From assembly GCF_017591435.1 (NCBI RefSeq), contig NC_059283.1:6929512-6993511 (forward strand): a DNA stretch of 64,000 nucleotides. The letters run 5' to 3'. Positions 51,999 to 62,821 of the stretch are shown here, piece by piece; position 1 is the stretch's first letter; each line of letters begins with the position of its first letter. The stretch comes from Portunus trituberculatus (Eukaryota > Arthropoda > Malacostraca > Decapoda > Portunidae). The notes beneath the pieces are model-generated. The model was given only the letters and a program-made list of their open reading frames with translations, ran no database searches and had not been told where the DNA came from. The position numbers and the translations under genes were made by a program.

Positions 51999-52000
<2 letters not shown>
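51300..52000. other. Pyrimidine-rich block, no gene seen
   Basis: T/C-biased to 51790, then scrambled GTCAGTCA tetranucleotides (51795-51855) and GGAAGGAA-rich purines to 51970. Open Phe/Leu/Ser frames are compositional. Confidence 0.5.

Positions 52001-52084
<84 letters not shown>
52001..52084. repeat. (CT)42 microsatellite
   Basis: Uninterrupted CT array. Confidence 0.98.
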
Positions 52085-52088
<4 letters not shown>

Positions 52089-52830
52089 CCTTTAGCCGTA
52101 CTTATGTTTCACCCCTGGCCACCCCACCCCTCCCTCATTCATCACCCCTTCCCTCCCTCACCCCTCACTCCTTTCCTTTCCAATACACATTACCTGGGTC
52201 CAAGTCACACATCTGAGTAGTATTAAGGTTACTATGCAATTGTCTGGGGCGTCTGGGCGTTTTCCTTTAATTCTTTCTAATATACCTACGAATTCCTTAG
52301 TATTTTTGCATCAGTCACTACTACGATGTATTGTGGATTTAATATTATTTTTCTCACATATGCAAATACTCGTCGAATGTTGAATGCATAAATAGTTGTT
52401 ATTGTTTTCATTGTCTATTCTGTGTTTCTTGTATATATTGATTTAGTTTATTGTATTTTGGGTGGTGCAGAGAATTTAAGAATCACATAGACTTTTATTT
52501 TCTTTGTTTTATTGATCTTTCTGTCTTTCTGTCTCTGTGTCTGTCTATACTTTCGTTAACATCCTTCTCCTCCTCCCCATCCTTCTCCTTTTACTCCTCC
52601 TCCCTTCCTCACTCTTCATGCTTCCCCCTCGTCATCCATCTTCCTCCTTGATCCCTCCTTCCTCCTCCATCATCCTCACTTCCCCCTTTTATCACCGCTT
52701 GTCCTTTCCCTTTTCATCATCCATCTTCGTTTTCACCTCTTCTTCTTCCATTCCTTCGCACTATTTATTTTACGTCCTGTCTTCCATCTGTTTCTTCATT
52801 ATTTGTCTCTTCCCTGTTTCATCAAGTCTG

Positions 52831-52868
<38 letters not shown>

Positions 52869-52950
52869 AGATTTCTTTTTTTTTCTTCTTTCCTTTATTG
52901 TGTACTCTTTCCACCTCATTCGGTTTCCCTGTTACTTTTCATTTAATTTC

Positions 52951-52952
<2 letters not shown>
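52085..52952. other. Pyrimidine-rich stretch, no gene seen
   Basis: 52085-52200 is C/T-rich, 52210-52500 is T-rich and unique, and 52550-52830 is C/T-rich, with (CT)16 at 52833-52865. Confidence 0.5.

Positions 52953-53014
<62 letters not shown>
52953..53014. repeat. (CT)31 microsatellite
   Basis: Pure CT array inside a long C/T-rich block that runs to 53360. Confidence 0.98.
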
Positions 53015-53018
<4 letters not shown>

Positions 53019-53375
53019 TCCATACTAATCTCCTACGTTACCATTTTTAGCAAGTTTTCTCTTCCATTCCCTGTATTCTATTCTTACATCCATTTTCCTT
53101 GCCCTCCTTCAATTCTCCGCTCTCTCATTTATCCTCCCTAAATCTTCTTTCTTACACCATTTCCTCTAAAAGCATTACAAGTTTCCTCTCAATATATTCT
53201 TACTTTTCTCTCCTTTTTCCCTCACTTTCTCCCTGCCAACCCCCCTTACATTACCTCCTCCACTCCACTCGCTCTCCACTTCCCTGTCAAGCCTCCACCT
53301 CTCCCTATCACCCCCATGCCACCTTCTCATTAGCTTATCCCATTTGCCATCCCCCACTAATCCAATTACTGGGAG

Positions 53376-53565
53376 GTGGGTGGAGGCTCCGGCCAGGATC
53401 TATTACACTGGTGTCTTGGCCGGCACTCACCAACACCCTCAAGCTGCTCCTCCACTAGTACCGGTAGAGGGGGCGTTCAGGATACCAGGAGGGAAGGTGT
53501 ACTTGGAGATAGGGAAGTGTGCAGGGCAATACCGGGAGTTCAGTGTACGAGGAGGTGTGGGGTGA
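53376..53565 (+). CDS. Candidate 3'-terminal exon
   Basis: After about 350 bp of C/T-rich sequence and a branch-like CACTAATCC, an acceptor-like TTACTGGGAG opens a frame in which 63 codons run to TGA at 53563. The peptide reads WVEAPARIYYTGVLAGTHQH, then VPVEGAFRIPGGKVYLEI and GKCAGQYREFSVRGGVG, well mixed and not repeat-derived. AATAAA follows 36 bases after the stop, then a GT-rich TTTTGTGTGTAA, the usual order for a cleavage and polyadenylation site. The acceptor could instead be at 53385, in the same frame. No family is recognised. Upstream exons were not found. Confidence 0.4.
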
Positions 53566-53600
53566 TGGTACAGTTAGTCTATATTGCACTGAATCTTTGT

Positions 53601-53606
53601 AATAAA
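53601..53606 (+). promoter_or_regulatory. AATAAA poly(A) signal
   Basis: Exact hexamer 36 bases after the candidate stop codon, followed by a GT-rich stretch within 20 bases. Confidence 0.4.
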
Positions 53607-53789
53607 TGCTTTTGTGTGTAATTTCGCCTCCATATTTATTGAAAGGAGTGAAGTGGAGTGTAAAGTGTAGAGAATTGTAGGGAATTGTGTGTCCTCTATA
53701 GTGTCAGTTATCTAAGACGGTGGGGAACTATTTGTACAGCGGCATCCGTGTTCTTCCCTTGTTTTGTTTTCTTTCCATGTTAGAAGGTG

Positions 53790-53945
53790 TTTGGCCCGGG
53801 GCAATAAAACTGGTACAAAAAAGAGCCCACAGAAGGTGCCAATCCTAAAAAAAGGAGAGCCGTAAAAGGTGCTATTTCCCCACTAAAAAGAGTCCACTGA
53901 AGATGACTGTCACAAAAAAAAAAGTTCATAGAAGAGTCCAAATTA
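53790..53945. repeat. Degenerate approximately 33-bp tandem repeat, likely part of an interspersed element
   Basis: Units of the form AAAAAGAGCCCACAGAAGGTG recur about four times (near 53817, 53850, 53885 and 53920) after GGCCCGGGGCAATAAAA. From memory this resembles a repeat common in decapod transcripts and genomes; a search is needed. Confidence 0.55.
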
Positions 53946-54294
53946 CTTGAAGTTTGTGGTCAGTGTTGGGCAGTTTAGTGAAGTTAAATCGATAGTTTGA
54001 AGTTTCGATACGACTTAATTTGTTACCTTACTTATGTTAAATCTTCGACTGAAATTTAGCCAACCGTAATTACAAACTACTCTGAGATACTTCCTGTAGT
54101 TATAAAGGCTAAACGTAATACTGTCAATACACAGGGTAGTTTTATCTATCCGTCATTTTTTCCCCTGTGTGTCCTTGTAAACATCTCGCTTTGTGTCTAA
54201 GTGGTGTGAATTGAAAGGTTGCTGTGATGTAGGAAAGTTTAAGCCTCCTTTAAAATTGATGCGAGAAAGGTGTTGATTCTGTCCTCCTTTCAGC
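53946..54294. other. AT-rich unique stretch, no gene seen
   Basis: Unique sequence of balanced composition, unlike most of the window. No coding support. Confidence 0.5.
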
Positions 54295-54601
54295 TAATTA
54301 GTGAGACAGGTTACATCAGCTCAGGTAACATTAGGCAAGGCTATTACCCTTGCTAATCAAGGCAGGCCGCGGGGATTGGTTATGGCCAATTAATAATTTT
54401 ATATGGCTTAACCCAAAGTTATTAGACCGCGTAACTTTACACGGAAAATTCCCCTTTGGCTATTTCATTCCCGCTGAATACACGAGGATTTCACTGGTAA
54501 TTAAGTCACAGAAGAAATGAAGCCTTGGAATTTCGAACTAATTACTGCCATGAAATCTCAGCCCAGCCAGCCTGTTCCTATGTCAAAAGTGTGTCTAATT
54601 A
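54295..54601. promoter_or_regulatory. Cluster of TAATTA homeodomain-type motifs
   Basis: Exact TAATTA at 54295-54300, 54498-54503, 54539-54544 and 54596-54601, plus AATTAATAATT at 54388-54398, in about 300 bp of non-repetitive DNA. It could be a conserved regulatory element. AT-richness raises the chance expectation. Confidence 0.3.
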
Positions 54602-54806
54602 ACTAACCTGTAGGGACACTTACAGGCTGCCCAGTGTCCTCGTACATATACATAGAGGAAGAGGAAGAGAAAGAGGAGCAGGAGGAGGAGGAGGTGGAAT
54701 ACAAAGAAATACAAAGGAAAGCCAAACAGCAGCAGAGCTATTTGTCCTTTCAAGGCTATTTGGTAACTACTTCTATCAAGAGGGAAGAGAGGCAGAACAG
54801 TACAGA

Positions 54807-54936
54807 AGGAGGAGGAGGAGGAGGAGGAGGAGGAGGAGGAGGAGGAGGAGGAGGAGGAGGAGGAGGAGGAAGAAGAGGAGGAGGAGGAGGAGGAGGAGGA
54901 GGAGGAGGAGGAGGAGGAGGAGGAGGAGGAGGAGGA
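54807..54936. repeat. (GGA)43 array
   Basis: Near-pure GGA with one AGAAGA interruption. A shorter imperfect GGA run occurs at 54656-54695. Confidence 0.98.
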
Positions 54937-55057
54937 GAGGAATATTTCAGTGGGCCATTAATGTCAAATTTTATATCGTCAGCACTAAAATGTCGGCAGC
55001 TGTGAAAGTTTTTATATATCTCTCTCCCTAATCTGACGACGCAAGCCTTGTATGGCC

Positions 55058-55059
<2 letters not shown>

Positions 55060-55136
<77 letters not shown>

Positions 55137-55142
55137 ACACAC
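55060..55142. repeat. (CA)41 microsatellite
   Basis: CA array with one T interruption near 55131. Confidence 0.98.
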
Positions 55143-56353
55143 CAGCACACCCTAACATTTTCTGTCGTTCTCTTTCACCACTATGCCTTCTCCTCTCTCT
55201 CTCTCTCCTCCCACCTCCTCCCCTCCTCCTCCCATAGGCAACCATACACCACAGGATCCATAATTTACCTTCCTGCCCCTCCCCAAACAACCATCAGTTA
55301 CCCACTACGTCTTCTCCCTCTCCTTTACTCTCTCCTTCGCCCCTTCTTCCTCTCCTTTACGCCTAACACTCTCCCTTTCCTCAGTTAATTCTATTTCCTG
55401 AAGGGTAAGTGTAAAAACAAGTTTGCCTAAATAATTCCCGTTTTTTTTTCTCTTTTTTTCTCTTTTCGTAATCTTAAACACACGTCAAGGATTAAAGGAA
55501 GAGAATGGGAAGCTTCATTTTTTCATCTATATATACAAGTATGTTTTGGTTAACGAATACAAGCTAACTCGTATCTTAAATGGATAGATGTTTGAAGACT
55601 CCCAACAAAAGACACCGTACAAAAAAAAAAAAAAAAAAACACAAATACCAAACGAAGAATAGAGAACAAACGGTGTAGAAATTAGAGCGTCACCACAAAA
55701 GAGGGAATCCAGACAGAAAAATAAGGAAAAGGGGAAAAAATAGACACATATATAATCTAAGACACCACAGTAGCAGAATTACCTTGATAAGCTGAGCACC
55801 AATCACACGTTAGGACAGGTAAGAGGGAGGGAGTGAGGGTAGGGATGGAGAGAGAGAGGGGAAACATAGAGGGAAGAGAAAGAGGGTAGAAATGAAGGAA
55901 AAATGAGGAGAGCAATTTGTTTCAAGAGCATCAGGAGGGTGGCGGAGGGAAAAGGAAGGGTAGTGAAGCAGGTAACCGGGAGAGAAAAGGGTAGGTAAGG
56001 GAGGGAAGGTAAGAAAAGGGAGGAGGGAAGGTAGGAAAAGGAGAAGGGAGGTAATATGAGTATCCAGGCACCTCCATCTCAGAAAAGAGGGAGGAAAGGG
56101 AGGAGAAAGAGAGGAAACTGGAATTGAAAGGCCGTGGGAAGAATAATAAAAGGCAAAGAGGAATAAAATGAAATGGCGAGGGTTGTGGAGAGGTGTGAAG
56201 GAGAAAAGAGGAGGAGGAGGAGGAGGAGGAGGAGGAGGAGGAAGAGGAGGAGAGGGAGGGAGAGATGACAGAGGGAAGAAATGAAGGAGGGGGAAAGTGA
56301 CGAAAGGAAGAAGAAATATGACGGAGGGAGTACAAAAAGATGAAAGGAGCGGT

Positions 56354-56354
<1 letters not shown>
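55143..56354. other. No supported gene
   Basis: C/T-rich to 55380, AT-rich to 55800 with A20 near 55622, then A/G-rich with a (GGA)n run at 56212-56250. Confidence 0.5.

Positions 56355-56418
<64 letters not shown>
56355..56418. repeat. (CA)32 microsatellite
   Basis: Pure CA array. Confidence 0.98.
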
Positions 56419-56423
<5 letters not shown>

Positions 56424-56513
56424 ACCAGAAATACGCAAAACTTAAGTCGGAAGAGGGAAAAGAAAATGAGAGAAAAGAAAAATAAAGAGAATTAGAAAAA
56501 TGTGTCAAGAAAC

Positions 56514-56516
<3 letters not shown>

Positions 56517-56595
<79 letters not shown>
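56517..56595. repeat. (GA)39 microsatellite
   Basis: Pure GA array. First of a GA-CT-GA trio with 56644-56679 and 56752-56835. Confidence 0.98.
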
Positions 56596-56597
<2 letters not shown>

Positions 56598-56639
56598 AGA
56601 TTGCGAGAGGAAACTGTCTTTGTACACCCGGAGGCGAAT

Positions 56640-56643
<4 letters not shown>

Positions 56644-56679
<36 letters not shown>
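56644..56679. repeat. (CT)18 microsatellite
   Basis: Pure CT array lying between two GA arrays. Confidence 0.98.
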
Positions 56680-56682
<3 letters not shown>

Positions 56683-56748
56683 GAACAACATGGCAGAGAA
56701 CTTGCACTAACTTACAAAACCTACAGTACAAAGTTAAGCACATGAATC

Positions 56749-56751
<3 letters not shown>

Positions 56752-56835
<84 letters not shown>
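56752..56835. repeat. (GA)42 microsatellite
   Basis: Pure GA array. Confidence 0.98.
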
Positions 56836-56838
<3 letters not shown>

Positions 56839-56904
56839 ACTACACTCATTTACTTTCAAGAACCGTAAAACCTGATAAGAGTCTGAGGTGAAACAAACAT
56901 CAAT

Positions 56905-56977
56905 AGTAGTAATAATAGTAGTAGTAGTAATAGTAGTAGTAGTAGTAGTAGTAGTAGTAGAAGTAGTAGAAGTAGTA
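56905..56977. repeat. Imperfect (GTA)n array
   Basis: AGT/GTA trinucleotides with AAT and AGA interruptions. Confidence 0.93.
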
Positions 56978-57027
56978 ATCTTGTAACGTCGAAAGAAGGT
57001 TAACAGGCGGACCTTCTCTTGTTGTAA

Positions 57028-57107
57028 TGGAGGAGGAGGAGAAGTAGGAGGAGGAGGAGGAGGAGGAGGAGGAGGAGGAGGAGGAGGAGGAGGAGGAGGA
57101 GGAGGAA
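57028..57107. repeat. (GGA)n array
   Basis: GGA trinucleotides. A second run lies at 57221-57273. Confidence 0.97.
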
Positions 57108-57273
57108 GAGAGCGCGCGGAGGTGTGGCTAAGAGGAGGTATATTGACAGCTGTCTGATATATCCTGAGGCTCCTGATACAGCTCCTCATCAACTCACACC
57201 CGCCCACACCCCATCCCCGAGGCGAGGAGGAGGAAGAAGAGGAGGAGGAGGAGGAGGAGGAGGAGGAGGAGGA

Positions 57274-58225
57274 AGGGATCGAGAAGCAAGGTGCGAGAAG
57301 TCAACAGATACACGGAGAGAAGAGGAAGAAATGGAGGAAAAGAAAGGAGAATATTGTCAAATTATAAGAAAAATGCGAAGGAAAGATGAAGGAACGAGAA
57401 GGAAAAGAAAACGGGAGAGAAAATATTATGAAAGCAAGGAAAATTAAAAGGTAAAGAAAAAAAATCAGTAAATTGAAGCAAAAATACGGAGAAGGAAAGG
57501 CAATTTATATATATGAAAACAAGAAACAAAAATAATGGAAAAAGATCAATAAAAAAAAACAGGAGGAAAAGGAAGAAAAACAAATAAGGAGGTGAATTGG
57601 AGTAGGAAAAACAGCAAACAAAAATGAAACAGGAGGAAAAGAATGAAAACAGGTAAGGAGGCAAGATGGAGTAAAAAAAAAAAAAAAAATACATGAAAAG
57701 TGTGAAAAAAGTACATGAATCAGGAAGGTAAAGGGAAAAAGAAGTGAAAAGAAAAGTTAAACAAATGAAACTGGAAGGAAATGGAAGAAAACAAGTAGGA
57801 GTAAAGAAAAAAAGGAAATGAAACAGGAGTGAATGGAAGAAAAAACAGCTAAGGTGGCCAAGTGGAGTAAAAAAGATAAATTTAAAAGAAGTGGATGAAA
57901 CAGGAGGAAAACGAAGAAAAAAAACAGGTCTTGACGTCAGATCGAAAAAAAAGAAAAGTAAGAAAAAGATGAAACAGGAAGGAAAAGGAAGAAACGAATA
58001 ATAAGAGGTAAGGAGAGCAGGTGGATGTAATTAGTGAGCACGGTGGTAATTACTGTTTACCTTTGGCATCAGAAGCAATTAAGAACGTGGATATATTTTG
58101 AAAGAACCTTTACAACGAGGAAGGCAGAACAAATGTAGTCAATGCTGCAGATTCCCTGAACAAGCATTTCAACCCTGAACAAATGACTAACGTGTTCTGG
58201 AGTTACGTAAATGTTAGCTTCATCT
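57274..58225. other. A/G-biased stretch, no gene seen
   Basis: 57300-58020 is nearly free of pyrimidines on the plus strand, with an irregular GGAGGAAAAGGAAGAAAAC motif recurring at about 57560, 57630, 57770 and 57910. 58020-58225 is unique, with two TAATTA motifs. Confidence 0.55.
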
Positions 58226-58439
58226 TTAACCCCTTCAGTACTGTGACGCAGTTTTACCTTAAGTGTTAGGTGTGATTAGACCATTTTGTTGATATTAGGA
58301 AGGGTCAATAAAGGTCACAAAATTAATAGCCAGAGTCTTCACTATTTTAATCTCCACATGAGTTTCTGAAGCTGCACATAATCACCAAATAGTAAACCAG
58401 AATGAATATGGAAACGCGTCATGGTACTGAAGGGGTTAA
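58226..58439 (+). mobile_element. MITE copy 2 (complete)
   Basis: Bordered by TTAA on both sides: TTAACCCCTTCAGTACTG at the left, GGTACTGAAGGGGTTAA at the right. The terminal inverted repeats extend about 23 of 25 bases (TGTGACGC at the left, GCGTCATG at the right). Length is about 214 bp including TTAA. It has no ORF and lies in the same orientation as copies 1 and 3. The TTAA border and CCC start suggest mobilisation by a piggyBac-type transposase, which is inference. Confidence 0.9.
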
Positions 58440-58563
58440 AGACGAGAATGCAGATTTAACGATGAATCTGATAAGAGTAAATAGGAATCGTTGACTAAAA
58501 AGCGCCTATTAGATTTTAAGTAAACTAGTTGATGAATTTAAAGATTGTGAATAAGATGTTTTA

Positions 58564-58776
58564 TTCAACTCCTTCAATTCTGGGACAAATCTTTAGCCTG
58601 AAATTTGTGTACAATTAGACCATTTTATTGACATTAGCATAGGCCTTTGAAGGTCAGATGATTATTGGCAAAAGATTTCACTATTTCATTCCCCTATAAG
58701 TTTCTGAATCATTATTAAATCACCAAATAGTAAGCAGACTGAACATGGAAACGCGTCACGGTACTGAAGACATTAA
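58564..58776 (+). mobile_element. MITE copy 3 (diverged)
   Basis: Homologous to copies 1 and 2 throughout but with more substitutions. The left end is TTCAACTCCTTCAATTCTGG; the right end ACGGTACTGAAGACATTAA. It lies only 124 bp from copy 2, same orientation. Confidence 0.85.
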
Positions 58777-59219
58777 GGTGTTATATATTTTCTTAGTATG
58801 GCATAAACTGTATTTCTCTCAAAAATTCAATAAAATCCTATTATCAAACTAAAAAGTTGAAATACTGCAATTCTAAAGAGTACTTACTAATATACTGCAA
58901 TATGTAAAGACACGATACGAGATTTTAACATTCATTTCCTTTATAAGAATTAAAAGGCACTATTCATTATAACCCCAAGTAGTAAAGTGACTCTACAGAT
59001 CCGTATAGTGAATCATATTACCTTTTCATCATCTTTTCCTCCATCCCCTGTCAATATCTCCAATCTTTCCTCCTTCTCTTCCTCCTCCTCCTCCTCCTCC
59101 TCCTCCTGCTTCCCTCTCCTCCACTTCATCAGAATGCTCCTCCATCTCTCCTTCATCGTCTTCCTTCCGATTCATCTACTCGCGTCCCTCCCACTCAATT
59201 AATTCCCATTCCTTCCTTC

Positions 59220-59223
<4 letters not shown>
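58777..59223. other. AT-rich then C/T-rich stretch, no gene seen
   Basis: Unique AT-rich sequence to 59030, then C/T-rich with a short (CTC)n at 59077-59106. Confidence 0.5.

Positions 59224-59276
<53 letters not shown>
59224..59276. repeat. (CT)26 microsatellite
   Basis: Pure CT array. Confidence 0.98.
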
Positions 59277-59282
<6 letters not shown>

Positions 59283-59611
59283 TTCAGTAGAATTTCTTCA
59301 CCGTTATTCACTTTTCATCCCTGGTTATATATTTTTTTTTTTCCATCTTCTTCACTCAATTTCCAGATAATTATTTCCTCCTCCTCCTCCTCCTCCGCTC
59401 CTTCCTTCCCCTTTTCTTCTTCCTATTTATCTTCTTCCTTCTCCTCTTCGACCCCGGATCCAATTAATTGCAGTATTTAAGATTGCCCTCAGACTGAATT
59501 CCCAATCTCATACTCCTAATCTTCTTTTTTTTTTTCAACAAGTTCTTCTATTTCTCATTATTCATTAGTGCGTTCCCCCTTCACTTTCTTTTTATACACC
59601 TGTTTATTAAA

Positions 59612-59636
59612 GTTAGGTTAGGTTAGGTTAGGTTAG
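59612..59636. repeat. (GTTAG)5 telomere-like repeat
   Basis: Five perfect TTAGG-register units within T-rich unique sequence. Confidence 0.9.
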
Positions 59637-61240
59637 CTAATTTTCCTATTCTAATGTCTACTTTTTATTTTGTATTATATTTTCTATTCTTGTATTTGCC
59701 TTCTAACTTTTTACGTCTGTTAATCATAGTTATATTAAGTTAGATTAATTTATGTTAGGCCAGTTATCTATTTACATTTGTCTACTTTTACTTTCTATTA
59801 TATGTTCTACCCTTCCACTTGTCTCCTAGTTCTAGTGTTTAGTCATTCTCCTGTAATCTCTCTGCATGTACTCTTCCTCTGTTTCCTCCTCCTCGTCCTC
59901 TTCCTTCTAATCCCTTTGAACTGTTCCTCTGTCGTCTCCTCCTCCTCTTCCTCCGATTCGTCATAATCACACTTAGTACTCTTCCTCTTATATCTACCCT
60001 TTGTTCCTCCTTCATCTTCCATTTATCTCCTCCTTCACTTCCTCCCCATCCTCTTACTCCTTCTCTTCCTCCTCCTCCTCCTCCTCCTCCTTCTCTTCGC
60101 ATGGACTCTTATCAAGGAATTAAGGGAAGAAGGAGATAGCTGTTTCGTCTTATTATTTTCTTCCCTCAACTGAGTCTCTCGATAAGGAAATCATGAGAAT
60201 CTGGCAAGTTACTGATTAGCAAGGAGGATTAAAGTGGATTATGATGCCCAAAAAATAAAAATAAACACGTATTTTCTGAAATTCTTGACGGTTGTAAAGG
60301 ATAAGAAAGATGGAGAAAAAGAAAAAGATAACAGGTTTTATTAGAGATCCGAAATTTGAGGGTAAAAAGATCAGGAAAAAAGTATCAAGATTCAAGGGAA
60401 GTTCAGAAGTTCAAGTCGCATATTACGTGAAGTATGACCCAGGTACTCCAATGTTGCTTTAAACCTTCCCCTTGATCTTTTTGGCTGAGGAATTTCTTTT
60501 TGCGTAACCAAGACTTTTTAACCCCCATGTTCATTTCAGTCTTCCTCATAACGGTACTGCGGTCATGTGTTTAAAAATTTCTTCCAACAGTTATATTATT
60601 TCTCTTTTTCCATCTGTATATCTTTCCACTAGCTAATTTCATATCCTTTTACAATGTACTTTTCTCCTTTGCCTTTTTCTCATCTCTCATTCACTCCTTA
60701 ACAGAGTATACATTATTTTTTCCCTGTATTTTTTGTATTATATTTGAATTTAATTTTTCCCCCTTTCTCTTTCAAATATTTTCGATTTTTCCGTCTTTCC
60801 ATAACAATAAAAACAATATCTGCCATTTTCATATATTGCACCATTTATTCACCACCTCTCATCCTCCTCCTTATAATTTAACTCAATACTACTCTCCCCT
60901 TCTTTAATCAGTCATTTTCTATTTTGTTTTTCTTGCAACTAATTTCTGATACTTCTAAAAACACTACGATACATATTTGCACCTCCCATATATCCTCAAA
61001 AAACATAATTCTAAATGCACTTTCCTCTCCTTCTCTGCTTATATCTTTCCAAACACTTTTTCTTCGTCCTCCTCTCCTCTAGTCCCCAGCACCTTTTCCT
61101 CAGCCAATTAAGCAAGGTGAGGCAGGTGCAGGAGGTGATAACACACGAGGGAAAAATGCTTTGCTGGGCCACAGATAAAGCTTCAATTTTCTTGCTTCAA
61201 AAGGCGACGACAATGCGAAGGTTCAGTTCAGTTCGCCGGT

Positions 61241-61243
<3 letters not shown>
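59637..61243. other. T/C-rich stretch, no gene seen
   Basis: 59640-60100 is T/C-rich with CTC runs, 60120-60440 is A-rich, and 60450-61110 is T/C-rich. No coding segment is supported. Confidence 0.5.

Positions 61244-61312
<69 letters not shown>
61244..61312. repeat. (CT)34 microsatellite
   Basis: Pure CT array. A second, (CT)30, lies at 61364-61423. Confidence 0.98.
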
Positions 61313-61315
<3 letters not shown>

Positions 61316-61357
61316 CGCCTTTTTTTTCTTGGTTTTGGTAAAGATCTGATGCACGTG

Positions 61358-61427
<70 letters not shown>

Positions 61428-61508
61428 CTCTTTCTCTCACACATTATTGGGTAAAGAAAGTGAAACAATGTAGGAGAGAAGAAAAAAGAAGAAAACGGAG
61501 ATGAGAAA

Positions 61509-61600
61509 GAAGAAGAAGAAGAAGAATAAGAAGAAAAAGAAGAAGAAGAAGAAGAAGAAGAAGAAGAAGAAGAAGAAGAAGAAGAAGAAGAAGAAGAAGA

Positions 61601-61653
<53 letters not shown>
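61509..61653. repeat. Compound (AAG)n-(GA)n array
   Basis: About 30 AAG units change directly to GA at about 61604. It faces the CT arrays at 61244-61423. Confidence 0.97.
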
Positions 61654-61655
<2 letters not shown>

Positions 61656-62010
61656 GTAATTGCTCTTCCTCTCACTCTCTCCCTCTCTCATGTTCCCTCA
61701 CTCTCTGATCCCACACAAATGTCATATTCGCCAGATGCTCCGTCCCCAGCTTAACGCACTCATCTCCTCCTCCTCCTCCCCCTCCTCCTCCTCCTCCTCC
61801 TCCCTCTCACGTAAGGTTACTCATATACGGTTTTCAAGTCTCTTCTCTAAACCTTTCTATTATTTTCGAGGTTCTCATTTTGTCCCTTTTATTTAACCTG
61901 TTTTCGTATTGTTTTTTGTAATATTTTGTCTTAATTTAGTCTAACCTGAGTTCTCTAAACCTTGGAATTATCTTCTAGTTTTTTACCTTCAATATTTTTT
62001 TTTTTTAAAT

Positions 62011-62233
62011 CAACTAACCTAACCAAACCAAACCTAACCTAACCTAACCCAACCTACCTACCCTATCCTAACCTAGCTTAACCTAACCTAACCTAACCAA
62101 ACCAAACCAAACCATATCTAACCTAACCAAACCCAACCCAACCCAACCCAACCTAACCTAACCAAGACTACCCTACCATACCCTACTCTACACTAACCTA
62201 ACCTAACCAATCCAAATCTAATCTAACTCAATC
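62011..62233. repeat. Degenerate (CCTAA)n telomere-like array
   Basis: About 220 bp of AACCT, AACCA and AACCC units on the plus strand, preceded by T12 (61995-62006). It is in the opposite orientation to the TTAGG-like runs at 29865 and 59612. Confidence 0.9.
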
Positions 62234-62447
62234 CTGCTTTCTTTTCTTTCATCTACCATTGTTTAACCTTTTTTTGTAATTAATTTTAGCGTGACTATAT
62301 TTCCTTCTTTACTTCAACTCTATTTTCAGTTCCCACTTTTGTTGGACAATGTAATTCTTCTTGGCATTTTTTTCCCGTTAAGTATTTTTGCTTAACTTTT
62401 CTCATCATATTTCTAGAGCAAAAGAAAAGTTTGAGTTCGTGAATTAC

Positions 62448-62768
62448 TGTGTGTGTGTGTGTGTGTGTGTTGTGTGTGTGTTTCACTGCTTGATCTGCTG
62501 CAGTCTCTGACGAGACAGCCAGACGTTACCCTACAGAACGAGCTCAGAGCTCATTATTTCCGATCTTCGGATAGGCCTGAGACCAGGCACACACCACACA
62601 CCGGGACAACAAGGTCACAACTCCTCGATTTACATCCCGTACCTACTCACTGCTAGGTGAACAGGGGCTACACGTGAAAGGAGACACACTCAAACATCTC
62701 CACCCGGCCGGAGAATCGAACCCCGGTCCTCTGGCTTGTGAAGCCAGCGCTCTAACCACTGAGCTACC

Positions 62769-62773
<5 letters not shown>
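62448..62773 (-). mobile_element. tRNA-Val-derived SINE
   Basis: On the minus strand the element starts with a tRNA-like head. The intact RNA polymerase III A box (TAGCTCAGTGG) is at 62756-62766, and a B box (GTTCGATTC) is at 62713-62721. The anticodon stem CTGGC/GCCAG encloses TTCACAA (anticodon CAC, Val). The ends ACCCGGT and GCCGGGT pair. A non-tRNA body follows (GTGTCTCCTTTCACGTGTAG and onward) to a (CA)n-rich 3' end (minus-strand view) at about 62450-62480. The 5' end abuts a (GT)27 array. It matches my memory of a SINE common in crab genomes. It carries no protein. Confidence 0.88.

Positions 62774-62821
<48 letters not shown>

Noticed and set aside
54756..55148. Poly-Pro ORF with Cys-Val run
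   Set aside because: GGA and CA arrays read on the minus strand.
62700..62773. Functional tRNA-Val gene on the minus strand
   Set aside because: The tRNA-like head is one base short between acceptor and D stems and is followed by a long shared body and (CA)n end, so it is a SINE head and not a tRNA gene.
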